Below are positions 1 through 8,533 of a stretch of 64,000 bases of DNA, one piece after another. The translations under genes were made by a program, and so were the position numbers. This DNA is from Isoptericola variabilis 225. Lineage in GTDB: Bacteria > Actinomycetota > Actinomycetes > Actinomycetales > Cellulomonadaceae. The notes below the pieces were generated by a model. That model worked only from the letters and a program-made list of their open reading frames with translations, had not been told where the DNA came from and did not search any database. Location: NCBI RefSeq assembly GCF_000215105.1, contig NC_015588.1:2232001-2296000 (forward strand), read 5' to 3'. Within the stretch, counting starts at the first letter, position 1. Each line of letters opens with the position of its first letter.

Positions 1-489
1 CGCGTGCGCGAGCTCGTGACGATCGCCGTGCGGCTCGCCGCCTACGTGACGGTGCTGTTCTGGTTCCTGCCGCTCGGGCTCGCGTTCGCGTTCCTCGGCG
101 TGCAGCTCGCCGTCTTCGGCGTGTACATGGGCGCGTCGTTCGCGCCCAACCACAAGGGCATGGCGATGATCCCGGAGGGCAGCAAGCTGGACTTCCTGTC
201 CAAGCAGGTGCTGACCTCGCGCAACATCCGCGGCGGCGGGCCGATGAGCGTGCTCATGGGCGGGCTCAACCACCAGATCGAGCACCACCTCTTCCCGAGC
301 ATGCCCCGCCCGCACCTGGCCCGTGCGCGGCTCATCGTGCGCGAGCACTGCGCCGAGCTCGGCCTTCCCTACACCGAGACGAGCCTCGTGCGCTCGTACG
401 CGATCGTGGTCGGGTACCTCAACCGCGTGGGCCTGGCCGCGCGCGACCCGTTCGACTGCCCGATGCGCCGCACCCTGCGCGGCTACTGA
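1..489 (+). CDS. fatty acid desaturase, C-terminal part (5' end outside window)
   Basis: The frame is open from the first base, so the gene starts upstream and only about 162 C-terminal residues are present. The visible part has hydrophobic segments (about residues 8-45) and the third histidine box HQIEHH inside NHQIEHHLFPSMPR, typical of membrane-bound acyl-lipid and acyl-CoA desaturases. These use a di-iron centre held by three His boxes to insert double bonds into fatty acyl chains at the membrane. The Gln before the IEHH is common in the front-end/delta-6-like subgroup, but regiospecificity cannot be judged from this fragment. The first two His boxes are outside the window. It ends shortly before a convergent DUF4240 gene. 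Confidence 0.88.
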   Translation, partial: RVRELVTIAVRLAAYVTVLFWFLPLGLAFAFLGVQLAVFGVYMGASFAPNHKGMAMIPEGSKLDFLSKQVLTSRNIRGGGPMSVLMGGLNHQIEHHLFPSMPRPHLARARLIVREHCAELGLPYTETSLVRSYAIVVGYLNRVGLAARDPFDCPMRRTLRGY

Positions 490-512
490 GCGCCGGCGAG
501 GCCCGCCGCGGC

Positions 513-1550
513 CTACTCGTCGGGCGGGAGGAACGCTGCCGGGTTCATATCCTCCATGAGCGCGTCGACGTCGACCTCGCTCATCCCCATGCCGAGGATG
601 ACCTCGCGCAGCTCGTCGAGCGACGGCGAGTCGGGGGCAGGCCTTGGCAGGTCGTCGGGAACAGGCGGGAGCACGGGTACCGGCGGAAGGGGTCCGAGCC
701 GCAGCCTGCTGCCCACCTCGGCCAGCATCTCGGTCGTGTGCCGCACTGCGAGGTCTGCGCGTGCCTGGCGGGCTGCGGCGTCGAGCGGCGCAGCGTCGAT
801 CGCCAGCTCGAGATCGACCGACGCCCGACGGCGGCGAAGTCGCGTGCCGCGCGCCAGCTCAGCACGATCGGTGGTCAGGAGCGGAAACAGCCAGAGCTTC
901 TCCCTGGGTGCCTTCGACCACCACGCACGCCAGGCTGGGTCGGCGTTCAGCGCGTCGGCGATCGCCACCGACGCCCAGTCATGGGCGGCTGATGCGCGGA
1001 CGCCCACGTCGTGCCCTGCGCCGATGCTCATCCAGCTCGGGTGGTCCCACTCAGGTGCGGGGTCCAGCTCGAGGACTTCGCCCGTCGCACGCTCGTAGGC
1101 GTGCTCGACGACGGCGAGGAATTCGGCTCCTTCCGCCAGCTGCCAGGGTGTGGCTGCCAGAGCCTCCGGGTGCTCGACGACCGATGTCCAGGTCTCGTAC
1201 CCGGCGCTCACGACCGCACAACGAGCGTCACGAAAGACGTCGTCCGACATCGGGATCGCCGGACCTGCGGGGTCGTCATGGGTGTCGTGGACCGGCTGGC
1301 CTGCGTGCGCCGGGGTGTCGAGCGCCGCGAACGCTGCGCGAAACTCGTCGGCGAAGCTGACCATGTCATGTTCCGAGAGGCCTGCGAGCGCCTCGACCAA
1401 CGGCGCGAGGGCCTCCTCGTCGATCCGACCACCCGTGAGCGCGATCAGCTCCCAGAACTGGATGCCCGTGCCCGCACGTTCGCGTCCCACCAGGGTCGCT
1501 CCTTCCGTCCTCACCAACCGGCTCGCGAACTGCAGCGCCCGGCCGCTCAC
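513..1550 (-). CDS. DUF4240 domain protein
   Basis: 345 residues. The N-terminal part (about residues 25-165) reads like the DUF4240 family: an FWELI start, a segment with LSEHDMVSFADEFRAAF, then DVFRDARCAVVSAGYETW. The family is common in actinobacteria and has no established biochemical role. The second half is charged with an Arg-rich patch (TRLRRRRASVDLELAID) and a Pro-rich stretch before an acidic C-terminus (PAAFLPPDE). No signal peptide or membrane segment is seen, so it is probably cytoplasmic. It lies between a convergent desaturase and the co-directional thymidine kinase, with no clear operon link. The start could lie further in. Confidence 0.7.
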   Translation of the reverse strand: MSGRALQFASRLVRTEGATLVGRERAGTGIQFWELIALTGGRIDEEALAPLVEALAGLSEHDMVSFADEFRAAFAALDTPAHAGQPVHDTHDDPAGPAIPMSDDVFRDARCAVVSAGYETWTSVVEHPEALAATPWQLAEGAEFLAVVEHAYERATGEVLELDPAPEWDHPSWMSIGAGHDVGVRASAAHDWASVAIADALNADPAWRAWWSKAPREKLWLFPLLTTDRAELARGTRLRRRRASVDLELAIDAAPLDAAARQARADLAVRHTTEMLAEVGSRLRLGPLPPVPVLPPVPDDLPRPAPDSPSLDELREVILGMGMSEVDVDALMEDMNPAAFLPPDE

Positions 1551-1595
1551 GAGGTCCGACGTTGGCCAGCCGAACTGGCCGCAGGGGCCCGAGTC

Positions 1596-2168
1596 TCAGC
1601 GGTGGAGGCGGCAGCGGGCCTGGTAGGACTCGGTGCCGCCGACGTGCTCGGCGACCGGCGTGAGCGCGTCGCCCGCCGGGGTGCCGCCGTCGGGCAGCCG
1701 CACGTGGTAAGCCGCGTCACGGCCGCACACCGCGCACACGGCGGTGAGCTTGGTGACCGACTCGGCCACGGCCATGAGGGCCGGCAGCGGCTCGAACGGC
1801 CGCCCGTCGAAGGTGACGGACAGCCCCGCGACGACGACCACCAGCCCCGCGTCGGCGAGCCCGACGGCGACGTCGACCAGCCCCGGCCCGAAGAACTGGG
1901 CCTCGTCGACCGCGACCATCCGCGTGCCGAACTCGACGAGCCGCGGGATCTCGGACGCCGCCGCGACCGTGCTCGAGGGGACCTCGAGCCCCGAGTGCGA
2001 CGCCACGCGGCCCGGCCCGCTGCGGGTGTCAAGCGCGTGCGCGACGACGACGACGCCGCGGCCCGCGATCCGCGCGCGGTGCACGCGCCGCACGAGCTCC
2101 TCGGTCTTGCCGGCGAACATCGGCCCGGCCACGACCTCGAGGCGTCCCGCACCCGGCTCGTCCGTCAT
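1596..2168 (-). CDS. tdk: thymidine kinase
   Basis: Phosphorylates thymidine to dTMP with ATP in the pyrimidine salvage pathway, in the cytoplasm. The 190-residue length suits the bacterial type II family. The P-loop GPMFAGKT is at about residues 15-22, the Walker-B-like motif DEAQFF at about 88-93, and a structural zinc site is suggested by CAVCG near 142 together with the C-terminal C..H pair (YQARCRLHR). The lasso/substrate-loop region lies around YHVRLPDGG. The gene lies 36 bp upstream of the large ribonuclease E/G gene's 3' end on the same strand, but no functional link is implied. Confidence 0.93.
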   Translation of the reverse strand: MTDEPGAGRLEVVAGPMFAGKTEELVRRVHRARIAGRGVVVVAHALDTRSGPGRVASHSGLEVPSSTVAAASEIPRLVEFGTRMVAVDEAQFFGPGLVDVAVGLADAGLVVVVAGLSVTFDGRPFEPLPALMAVAESVTKLTAVCAVCGRDAAYHVRLPDGGTPAGDALTPVAEHVGGTESYQARCRLHR

Positions 2169-2204
2169 GGCGGCCAGTCAAGCACCGACGGACCAGGTCG
2201 GCAG

Positions 2205-5200
2205 TCAGTCGCCGTCGCTCAGCGCGTCCTCAGCCGCCGCAGGAGTCTGCTCAGGAGCCCCGTCGGCTCCGGCTCCTTTGGACGCCGCCGGCTCCGCGCC
2301 GGCGGGCTCGGGCAGCTCGGCGGGCTCCGGCGTCTCGACGGGCTCGACGGGCGTCGCCGCGGCCTCGACCGACGTCGCGACCGGCTCGGCCGGCGGCGAG
2401 GCCGCGCTGTCGGGCGACGGGACCTCGTCGGGCGAGGCGCCGGCGTCGGGCGACGCCGTCGCGGCCCGGTGCTCGTGCTCGTGCTCGTGGGCGTGCGCGG
2501 CGGCCGCCGCGATCGTCGCGAGCGTGGCCTTGACGGCCGCGCGGGCCTCGGACTTGTCGTCGGGGAGCTTGGGCACGTCGGTGTGGACGGCCGGCTCGGC
2601 GGACTTGCCGCCGCGCTTGCGCCGCGACCGCTTGGAGCTGCCGTCGCCCTCGCCCTGCTGCTGGGCGCCCGCGCGCTCGATCGGCTCGCTGTGCACGATG
2701 AAGCCGCGGCCCTTGCAGTGCTCGCACGTCTCGGAGAACGCCTCGACGAGTCCCTGGCCCACGCGCTTGCGCGTCATCTGGACGAGGCCGAGGGACGTCA
2801 CCTCGGCGACCTGGTGCTTCGTCCGGTCGCGGCCGAGGCACTCGACGAGGCGGCGCAGCACGAGGTCGCGGTTCGACTCGAGCACCATGTCGATGAAGTC
2901 GATGACGATGATGCCGCCGATGTCGCGCAGCCGGAGCTGGCGCACGATCTCCTCGGCCGCCTCGAGGTTGTTCCGCGTGACGGTCTCCTCGAGCGTGCCG
3001 CCCGCGCCGGTGAACTTGCCGGTGTTGACGTCGATGACCGTCATGGCCTCGGTGCGGTCGATCACGAGCGAGCCGCCCGACGGCAGCCAGACCTTGCGGT
3101 CCATGCCCTTGGCGAGCTGCTCGTCGATGCGGTGCGCGGAGAACACGTCGCCCGTGCCCGCCCACCGCGAGACGCGCTCGCGCAGGTCGGGCGCGAGCTC
3201 CTCGACGTACTGGGAGATCTCCTGCCACGCGCCGTCGCCCTGGACGACGAGCGACGAGAAGTCGTCGTTGAAGATGTCGCGGACCACGCGGATCGCGAGG
3301 TCGGGCTCGCCCTGCAGCAGCGCGGGAGCCGACGTCGTCGACCGCTCGGCCTTGGCCGAGATGGCCTCCCACTGACCCTGCAGGCGCTCGACGTCGGCGC
3401 GCAGCTCGGCCTCGCTCGCGCCCTCGGCCGCGGTGCGGACGATGACGCCCGCGCCGTCGGGCACGATGTCGCGCAGGATCTTCTTGAGGCGGTTGCGCTC
3501 GGTGTCGGGCAGCTTGCGGCTGATGCCGGTCATGCCGCCGCCGGGCACGAACACGAGGTAGCGGCCCGCGAGCGTGACCTGCGACGTCAGCCGGGCGCCC
3601 TTGTGCCCGATCGGGTCCTTGGTGACCTGCACGAGCACCGAGTCGCCCGACTTCAGAGCCTCCTCGATGCGGCGCGGCTGACCCTCGAGGCCCGCGGCGT
3701 CCCAGTTGACCTCGCCGGCGTACAGGACGGCGTTGCGGCCCTTGCCGATGTCGACGAACGCGGCCTCCATGCTGGGCAGCACGTTCTGCACGCGGCCGAG
3801 GTAGACGTTGCCCACCATCGACGACTGCGACTGCTGCGAGACGTAGTGCTCGACGAGCACGCCGTCCTCGAGCACGGCGATCTGCGTGCGCCCGTCCTTC
3901 TCGCGCACGACCATCGAGCGCGTGACCGACTCGCGGCGCGCGAGGAACTCGGCCTCGGTGATGATCTGGCGGCGGCGGCCGGCGTCGCGGCCCTCGCGGC
4001 GGCGCTGACGCTTGGCCTCGAGGCGCGTCGAGCCCTTGAGCGCGGTCACCTCGTCGGAGGCGCCCTTGTCCCGGGCGCGCGCGGCGGCGGCCTCGGCACG
4101 CTCGCTGCGGCTGCCACGACGGCGGCGACGGCGACGACGGCTCGACGACTCGGTGCCCTCGCCCTCGCCGTCGACCTCGGCCTCGCCGGCCTCCTCGTCC
4201 TCGTCCTCGTCGGGCTCGAGCTCGTCCTCGACGGCGGAGTCGGAGGCGCCCGTGTCGTCGGGCGACTCGTCGCCCTCGACGCGGCGCCCGCCCCGGCGGC
4301 CTCGGCCCCCGCGACGGCGACGGCGGCGCGGACGGATGTCCTCCTCGTCGCCCTCGTCCTGGACGAGGTCCTCGGGCCCGAGGTCGACGAGCTCTACACC
4401 CTCCGCGAGGAGCTCGTCCTCGATCGCCCCGACCTCCTCGACGGCCGCGGCGTCGTCCTCGGTGAGCTCGACCTGCGGCTCCTCCGGCTGCGCGGCGGGC
4501 CGCTCGGCGGCGGGCTCGACGGCGGCCTCCGGCCGCGGGCGCTCCTGCGGCTCGGCCTGCTCCACGGCCCGCGGAGCCTCGGCGCGGCCGGTGCCGGCCT
4601 CGGCGCCCGTCTCGTCGTGCGGGCGCGGCGGACCCGCGGGCGCCTGGGCGCGACGCGGCCGGCGCGCGGCCGACAGGTCCGGCGCCTGGAACAGCAGCGC
4701 GGTCGTGGCGAGGCGCGGGGTCGCGGAGCCGCGCCCCGTGGCGGCGGGCGACGCGGGCGCCGTGGCCTCGGGGCTGGCCGCCTCGGCGGCGGCGGGCTCT
4801 GCCGCCGGCTCGGCGGCGGGCTGGGCGGGCTCGGGCTGCTCCGCGGTCGTCGCGGACTTGCGGCTGCGCGCCGCCTTCCGGCGCGGCTTCTCCGCGGCCG
4901 GCGCGGGCTCCGGCGCGGCATCCGGCGCCGCCGGCGGCTCCGCGGCCGGCTCCTCGGCGGCGGCCTTCGCTGCGGCGGACCGCGAGCGCCGCGCGGGCTT
5001 CTCGGCCTTCTCGGGCGCCTCCTCGGCGGGGGCGGCCTTCGCGCGGCGGGTGCGGGTCGCCTTGGTGGGGGCGGGCTTCTCGGCGCTGGCCTCCGGCGTC
5101 GGGCCCTCGGGGAGCACGATGTCGTCGAGCGAGCGCACTCCCCCGGCGGCCGCCGTCTCGGGCTGCGTCGCGGGGGTCGCGGGCCCGCGCTCGGGAAGGA

Positions 5201-5534
5201 CGATGTCGTCGAGCGAGGCGGCCGCCGCCGTGGGACGGGTGGCCCGGCGCGAGCGCTTGGCCGGGGCCGCGGGCGGCTCGGCGGCCGCGCCGGCCGCCGG
5301 CTCGTCGACGGACGGTGCCGCGGGCGCGGGCTGCTCGGGGACCGGCGGCGCGGCCGGCGCGGGCTGCGCCTCGGGGGCGCCGGCGTCGGACCGGGTCGGG
5401 AGGACGATGCCGAAGGTCTCGGGTGCCGCCGTCGTGGACGGTGCGGCGGTCGGACGGGTCGCGCGGCGGCGACGCTTCGGGGTGCCCTGGCCGTTCCCGG
5501 CGCTATCGGTACCGGCGGTGGTGTCGGACGTCAC
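2205..5534 (-). CDS. rne: ribonuclease E/G family endoribonuclease
   Basis: Single-strand-specific endoribonuclease for mRNA decay and rRNA/tRNA processing. About 1109 residues. The first ~500 are Ala/Pro/Glu-rich and probably disordered, with Arg-Gly-rich patches likely to bind RNA. The catalytic core follows, with an S1-like segment (MVGNVYLGRVQNVLPSMEAA), the metal-binding region VIDVNTGKF near 832 and IIVIDFIDM near 865, and the Zn-link CEHCKGRG near 934. The C-terminal tail is again low-complexity, with a His-Glu run. I chose GTG 5534 because AGGAG lies just upstream (GGCAGGAGCGTATCC). An open frame runs 49 codons further, but with no ribosome-binding site. Long disordered arms on both sides of the core are typical of actinobacterial RNase E. 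Confidence 0.92.
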   Translation of the reverse strand: MTSDTTAGTDSAGNGQGTPKRRRRATRPTAAPSTTAAPETFGIVLPTRSDAGAPEAQPAPAAPPVPEQPAPAAPSVDEPAAGAAAEPPAAPAKRSRRATRPTAAAASLDDIVLPERGPATPATQPETAAAGGVRSLDDIVLPEGPTPEASAEKPAPTKATRTRRAKAAPAEEAPEKAEKPARRSRSAAAKAAAEEPAAEPPAAPDAAPEPAPAAEKPRRKAARSRKSATTAEQPEPAQPAAEPAAEPAAAEAASPEATAPASPAATGRGSATPRLATTALLFQAPDLSAARRPRRAQAPAGPPRPHDETGAEAGTGRAEAPRAVEQAEPQERPRPEAAVEPAAERPAAQPEEPQVELTEDDAAAVEEVGAIEDELLAEGVELVDLGPEDLVQDEGDEEDIRPRRRRRRGGRGRRGGRRVEGDESPDDTGASDSAVEDELEPDEDEDEEAGEAEVDGEGEGTESSSRRRRRRRRGSRSERAEAAAARARDKGASDEVTALKGSTRLEAKRQRRREGRDAGRRRQIITEAEFLARRESVTRSMVVREKDGRTQIAVLEDGVLVEHYVSQQSQSSMVGNVYLGRVQNVLPSMEAAFVDIGKGRNAVLYAGEVNWDAAGLEGQPRRIEEALKSGDSVLVQVTKDPIGHKGARLTSQVTLAGRYLVFVPGGGMTGISRKLPDTERNRLKKILRDIVPDGAGVIVRTAAEGASEAELRADVERLQGQWEAISAKAERSTTSAPALLQGEPDLAIRVVRDIFNDDFSSLVVQGDGAWQEISQYVEELAPDLRERVSRWAGTGDVFSAHRIDEQLAKGMDRKVWLPSGGSLVIDRTEAMTVIDVNTGKFTGAGGTLEETVTRNNLEAAEEIVRQLRLRDIGGIIVIDFIDMVLESNRDLVLRRLVECLGRDRTKHQVAEVTSLGLVQMTRKRVGQGLVEAFSETCEHCKGRGFIVHSEPIERAGAQQQGEGDGSSKRSRRKRGGKSAEPAVHTDVPKLPDDKSEARAAVKATLATIAAAAAHAHEHEHEHRAATASPDAGASPDEVPSPDSAASPPAEPVATSVEAAATPVEPVETPEPAELPEPAGAEPAASKGAGADGAPEQTPAAAEDALSDGD

Positions 5535-5850
5535 GGATACGCTCCTGCCCCCGGCGGGACCGCCCCACACCTGCGGCCGCCGGGCGGTCGTCGTCGCGGG
5601 CTGCGGCGCTGCGTGGCGCGCGCCCCGGACGGAAGTCTCGGTCTCGGCTGCATGACCCGCTCTTCGCGGACGCCTGGCCACCGGACCCCTTCATGCCCGG
5701 GGGCCGGCACCGCGTTCGGAGCAGGTGCTGCGGCTCGGGGCCGCCCGGGCGATGTGGTCCCGGCGGCCTGCCGTCCAGTATCGCACTGTCCGGGCGTCGC
5801 GAGCGTCACACGTCCACGAGGCCCTTCGGCGTGGCGCGCACGGTGGCGCT

Positions 5851-5866
5851 TGTGAAAGACTTCACG
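5851..5866 (+). promoter_or_regulatory. Rex-like redox operator, distal copy
   Basis: TGTGAAAGACTTCACG is an inverted repeat (GTGAA-N4-TTCAC) matching the Rex operator consensus TGTGAACNNNTTCACA described for Streptomyces, where the NADH/NAD+-sensing repressor Rex controls cydABCD. It lies about 60 bp upstream of the chosen cydA start. The assignment is by motif and context. No rex gene is in the window. Confidence 0.75.
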
Positions 5867-5872
5867 ACAGTT

Positions 5873-5888
5873 CGTGAAAATCTTCACG
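5873..5888 (+). promoter_or_regulatory. Rex-like redox operator, proximal copy
   Basis: CGTGAAAATCTTCACG has perfect CGTGAA/TTCACG arms around 4 bases. It sits 22 bp (about two helical turns) downstream of the first box and 36 bp before the cydA start, so two Rex dimers could bind on the same DNA face and block the promoter. Confidence 0.75.
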
Positions 5889-5924
5889 AGCGCCTCGCCC
5901 TGCCCTCCGGACCATGGAGACCAC

Positions 5925-7427
5925 GTGGACGCACTCGCCCTGGCGCGATGGCAGTTCGCCATCACGACCGTCTACCACTTCATCTTCGTGCCGCTCACGA
6001 TCGGCCTGGCGCCCCTCGTGGCGGGCATGCAGACCGCGTGGGTCGTCACCAAGAACGAGCGCTGGCTGCGCCTGACCAAGTTCTTCGGCAAGCTCCTGCT
6101 CATCAACTTCGCGATCGGCGTCGTGACCGGCATCGTGCAGGAGTTCCAGTTCGGCATGACCTGGAGCGAGTACTCCCGCTTCGTCGGCGACGTCTTCGGC
6201 GCCCCGCTCGCGATGGAGGCGCTCGCCGCGTTCTTCGTGGAGTCGATCTTCCTGGGCGTGTGGATCTTCGGCTGGGACCGCGTCTCGAAGAAGGTGCACC
6301 TCGCGAGCATCTGGGCGCTCGCGATCGCGACCAACGTCTCGGCGTTCTTCATCCTCGCCGCGAACTCGTGGATGCAGCACCCCGTCGGCGCGGTCTACAA
6401 CCCCGAGACGGGGCGCGCGGAGATGTCCTCGATCGGCGAGGTCCTGACCAACAACACGCTGTGGGCCGCGTTCCCGCACACCATCAGTGCGGCGTTCCTC
6501 ACCGCCGGGACGTTCGTCGCCGCGATCGCGACCTGGTGGATGGTGCGCCTCGTGCGCCGGGGCCGGCCCGACGACGTCGCGGCCGCCCGGGAGGTCTACC
6601 GGCCCGCGGTCCTGGTCGGCGTCGTGACGATGCTCGTCGCGGGCGTGGGGGTCGGCATCTCGGGCGACGTGCAGGGCAAGCTCATGTTCGAGCAGCAGCC
6701 CGGCAAGATGGCGTCGGCCGAGGCGCTGTGCGAGGGCGAGGAGTCCGCCGCGTTCTCGATCCTCACGATCGGCGACCTCGGCGCCGGCTGCGAGGGCGTG
6801 CGCCACCTCATCACGGTGCCGGGCCTGGCGAGCTACCTGGGCACGGGCCACTTCTCCGGCCCGGAGTCCTACCTGCCGGGCGTGCACGACGTCCAGGAGG
6901 CCTACACCGAGCGGTACGGCGACGTCACGCTCGCGGGCGAGCCCGTCACCTACACCCCTCCGCTCGAGATCACGTACTGGTCGTTCCGTCTCATGATCGG
7001 GCTCGCCGGGTTCTCGGCCGCCCTCGCGCTCGCGGCCCTCTGGCTCACGCGCAAGGGCCGGGTGAGCGGGAACCTCTGGCTGTCGCGCCTCGCGCTCGTC
7101 GCGATCCCGGCACCGTTCCTCGCGTCGTCGTTCGGCTGGATCTTCACCGAGGTCGGGCGCCAGCCGTGGGTCGTGGCCCCGAACCCGACCGGCATCGACC
7201 AGATCCGCCTGCTCACCGAGCGCGGAGTCTCCACGGCCGTCTCCCCCGGCATGATCCTCACCTCGATGCTCACGTTCACGCTCGTCTACAGCGTGCTCGC
7301 CGTCGTCTGGTTCCGGCTCATGCACCGGTACGCCGTCGAGGGAGTGCCCGACGTCGTGCACGACGTGTCCCCCGAGGCGCGCGCCGAGGACGACGACGCC
7401 GACCGCCCCCTGTCCTTCGCGTACTGA
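5925..7427 (+). CDS. cydA: cytochrome bd quinol oxidase subunit I
   Basis: Haem-bearing, quinol-oxidising subunit of cytochrome bd, a high-affinity terminal oxidase in the cytoplasmic membrane. 500 residues from GTG 5925 (preceded by GGAGA), giving the family's usual beginning, DALALARWQFAITTVYHF, with the conserved N-terminal His at about residue 18. Other family marks are NSWMQHPVG near 147 and GWIFTEVGRQPW near 404, the latter being the very conserved motif after the Q-loop. Many transmembrane helices are evident. An upstream in-frame ATG near 5874 was rejected because it lies inside the second Rex box and adds a non-conserved extension. First gene of cydABDC, with cydB 28 bp downstream. 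Expected to be induced when NADH is high or O2 is low. Confidence 0.96.
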   Translation: MDALALARWQFAITTVYHFIFVPLTIGLAPLVAGMQTAWVVTKNERWLRLTKFFGKLLLINFAIGVVTGIVQEFQFGMTWSEYSRFVGDVFGAPLAMEALAAFFVESIFLGVWIFGWDRVSKKVHLASIWALAIATNVSAFFILAANSWMQHPVGAVYNPETGRAEMSSIGEVLTNNTLWAAFPHTISAAFLTAGTFVAAIATWWMVRLVRRGRPDDVAAAREVYRPAVLVGVVTMLVAGVGVGISGDVQGKLMFEQQPGKMASAEALCEGEESAAFSILTIGDLGAGCEGVRHLITVPGLASYLGTGHFSGPESYLPGVHDVQEAYTERYGDVTLAGEPVTYTPPLEITYWSFRLMIGLAGFSAALALAALWLTRKGRVSGNLWLSRLALVAIPAPFLASSFGWIFTEVGRQPWVVAPNPTGIDQIRLLTERGVSTAVSPGMILTSMLTFTLVYSVLAVVWFRLMHRYAVEGVPDVVHDVSPEARAEDDDADRPLSFAY

Positions 7428-7455
7428 GCGCGCCGAGAAACGGGAGACCATCGCC

Positions 7456-8517
7456 ATGGACCTTTCCCTCGACCTCGCGGTCCTGTGGTTCGTCATCATC
7501 GCCGTCCTCTGGACCGGCTACCTCGTGCTCGAGGGCTTCGACTTCGGCGTCGGCATGCTGATGTCGATCCTGCCCCGCGGCGACGCGGAGCGGCGCGAGA
7601 AGGAGCGCCGCGTGCTGGTCAACACGATCGGGCCCGTGTGGGACGGCAACGAGGTGTGGCTGCTCACCGCGGGCGGCGCGACGTTCGCCGCGTTCCCCGA
7701 GTGGTACGCGACGCTGTTCTCGGGCTTCTACCTACCGCTGCTGCTCATCCTCGTCGCGCTCATCGTGCGCGGCATCGCGTTCGAGTACCGGGGCAAGATC
7801 GCCGACGCCGGCTGGGCACGGCGCTGCGACCTCGCGATCCAGGTCGGCTCGTGGGTGCCGGCGTTCCTGTGGGGCGTCGCGTTCGCCAACCTGGTGCGCG
7901 GGGTGCTGCTCGACGCCGACCACCAGTACGTGGGAGGGTTCTGGGCGCTGCTCAACCCGTTCGCGCTGCTCGGCGGCCTGACGACGCTCACGCTCTTCCT
8001 CCTGCACGGCGCCGTGTTCGTCGCGCTCAAGACCGACGGCGAGCTTCGGGTCCGGGCGCGTGGCCACGCGCAGGTGCTCTCGGTGGTCGCGGCCGCCGTC
8101 GCGGGCGGCTGGGCGGTGTGGGCCCAGGTCGCGTACTCGGCCGCCTGGACGTGGGGTGCGGTCGCGGTCGCCGCCGCCGCGCTGCTCGGCGTCGTCGTGA
8201 CGAACCGCGCCGGGCGCGAGGGCTGGGCGTTCACGCTGTCCGCCGTCGCGATCGTCGCCGCCGTCGTGCTCGTCTTCGGCTCGATGTACCCCGACGTCAT
8301 GCCGGGTCTCGACGGCGGCGAGTCGCTGACGATCGCCGAGGCCTCCTCGACCCCGTACACGCTGCGCGTGATGACCTGGGTGGCGGTCTTCCTCACCCCG
8401 CTCGTCATCGCCTACCAGGCGTGGACGTACTGGGTCTTCCGCAAGCGGCTCACGACCGACCACATCCCCGCCCCCGCGGGACTCACCTGGCAGAAGATCA
8501 AGGAGGCGGCGTTCTGA
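7456..8517 (+). CDS. cydB: cytochrome bd quinol oxidase subunit II
   Basis: Second integral-membrane subunit of cytochrome bd; pairs with CydA and supports assembly and proton/oxygen access. 353 residues with about nine hydrophobic helices. It begins with the family signature LWFVIIAVLWTGYLVLEGFDFGVGML, followed by GPVWDGNEVWLLTAGGATFAAFPEWYA, both highly conserved in CydB. The start ATG is preceded by GGGAGA. It follows cydA by 28 bp and precedes cydD by 16 bp, so the four cyd genes are probably one transcript. The length is ordinary and nothing appears missing. Confidence 0.96.
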   Translation: MDLSLDLAVLWFVIIAVLWTGYLVLEGFDFGVGMLMSILPRGDAERREKERRVLVNTIGPVWDGNEVWLLTAGGATFAAFPEWYATLFSGFYLPLLLILVALIVRGIAFEYRGKIADAGWARRCDLAIQVGSWVPAFLWGVAFANLVRGVLLDADHQYVGGFWALLNPFALLGGLTTLTLFLLHGAVFVALKTDGELRVRARGHAQVLSVVAAAVAGGWAVWAQVAYSAAWTWGAVAVAAAALLGVVVTNRAGREGWAFTLSAVAIVAAVVLVFGSMYPDVMPGLDGGESLTIAEASSTPYTLRVMTWVAVFLTPLVIAYQAWTYWVFRKRLTTDHIPAPAGLTWQKIKEAAF

Positions 8518-8533
8518 GCGCCGGCACCCGCCC

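Larger units (their letters stand above)
5535..5924. other. 390-bp intergenic region between divergent rne and cydA
   Basis: There is no convincing gene here. It must hold the promoters of both the RNase E/G gene (leftward) and the cyd operon (rightward). The cyd-proximal end carries two Rex-like operators. I could not identify unambiguous -35/-10 boxes. The remainder is GC-rich with no strong hairpin that I could see. Confidence 0.6.

Noticed and set aside
1011..5855. Very long plus-strand open frame opposite the RNase E/G gene
   Set aside because: It is the antisense frame of a GC-rich, Ala/Arg-rich coding region. Its product is low-complexity and matches no family, whereas the minus strand gives a complete RNase E/G.
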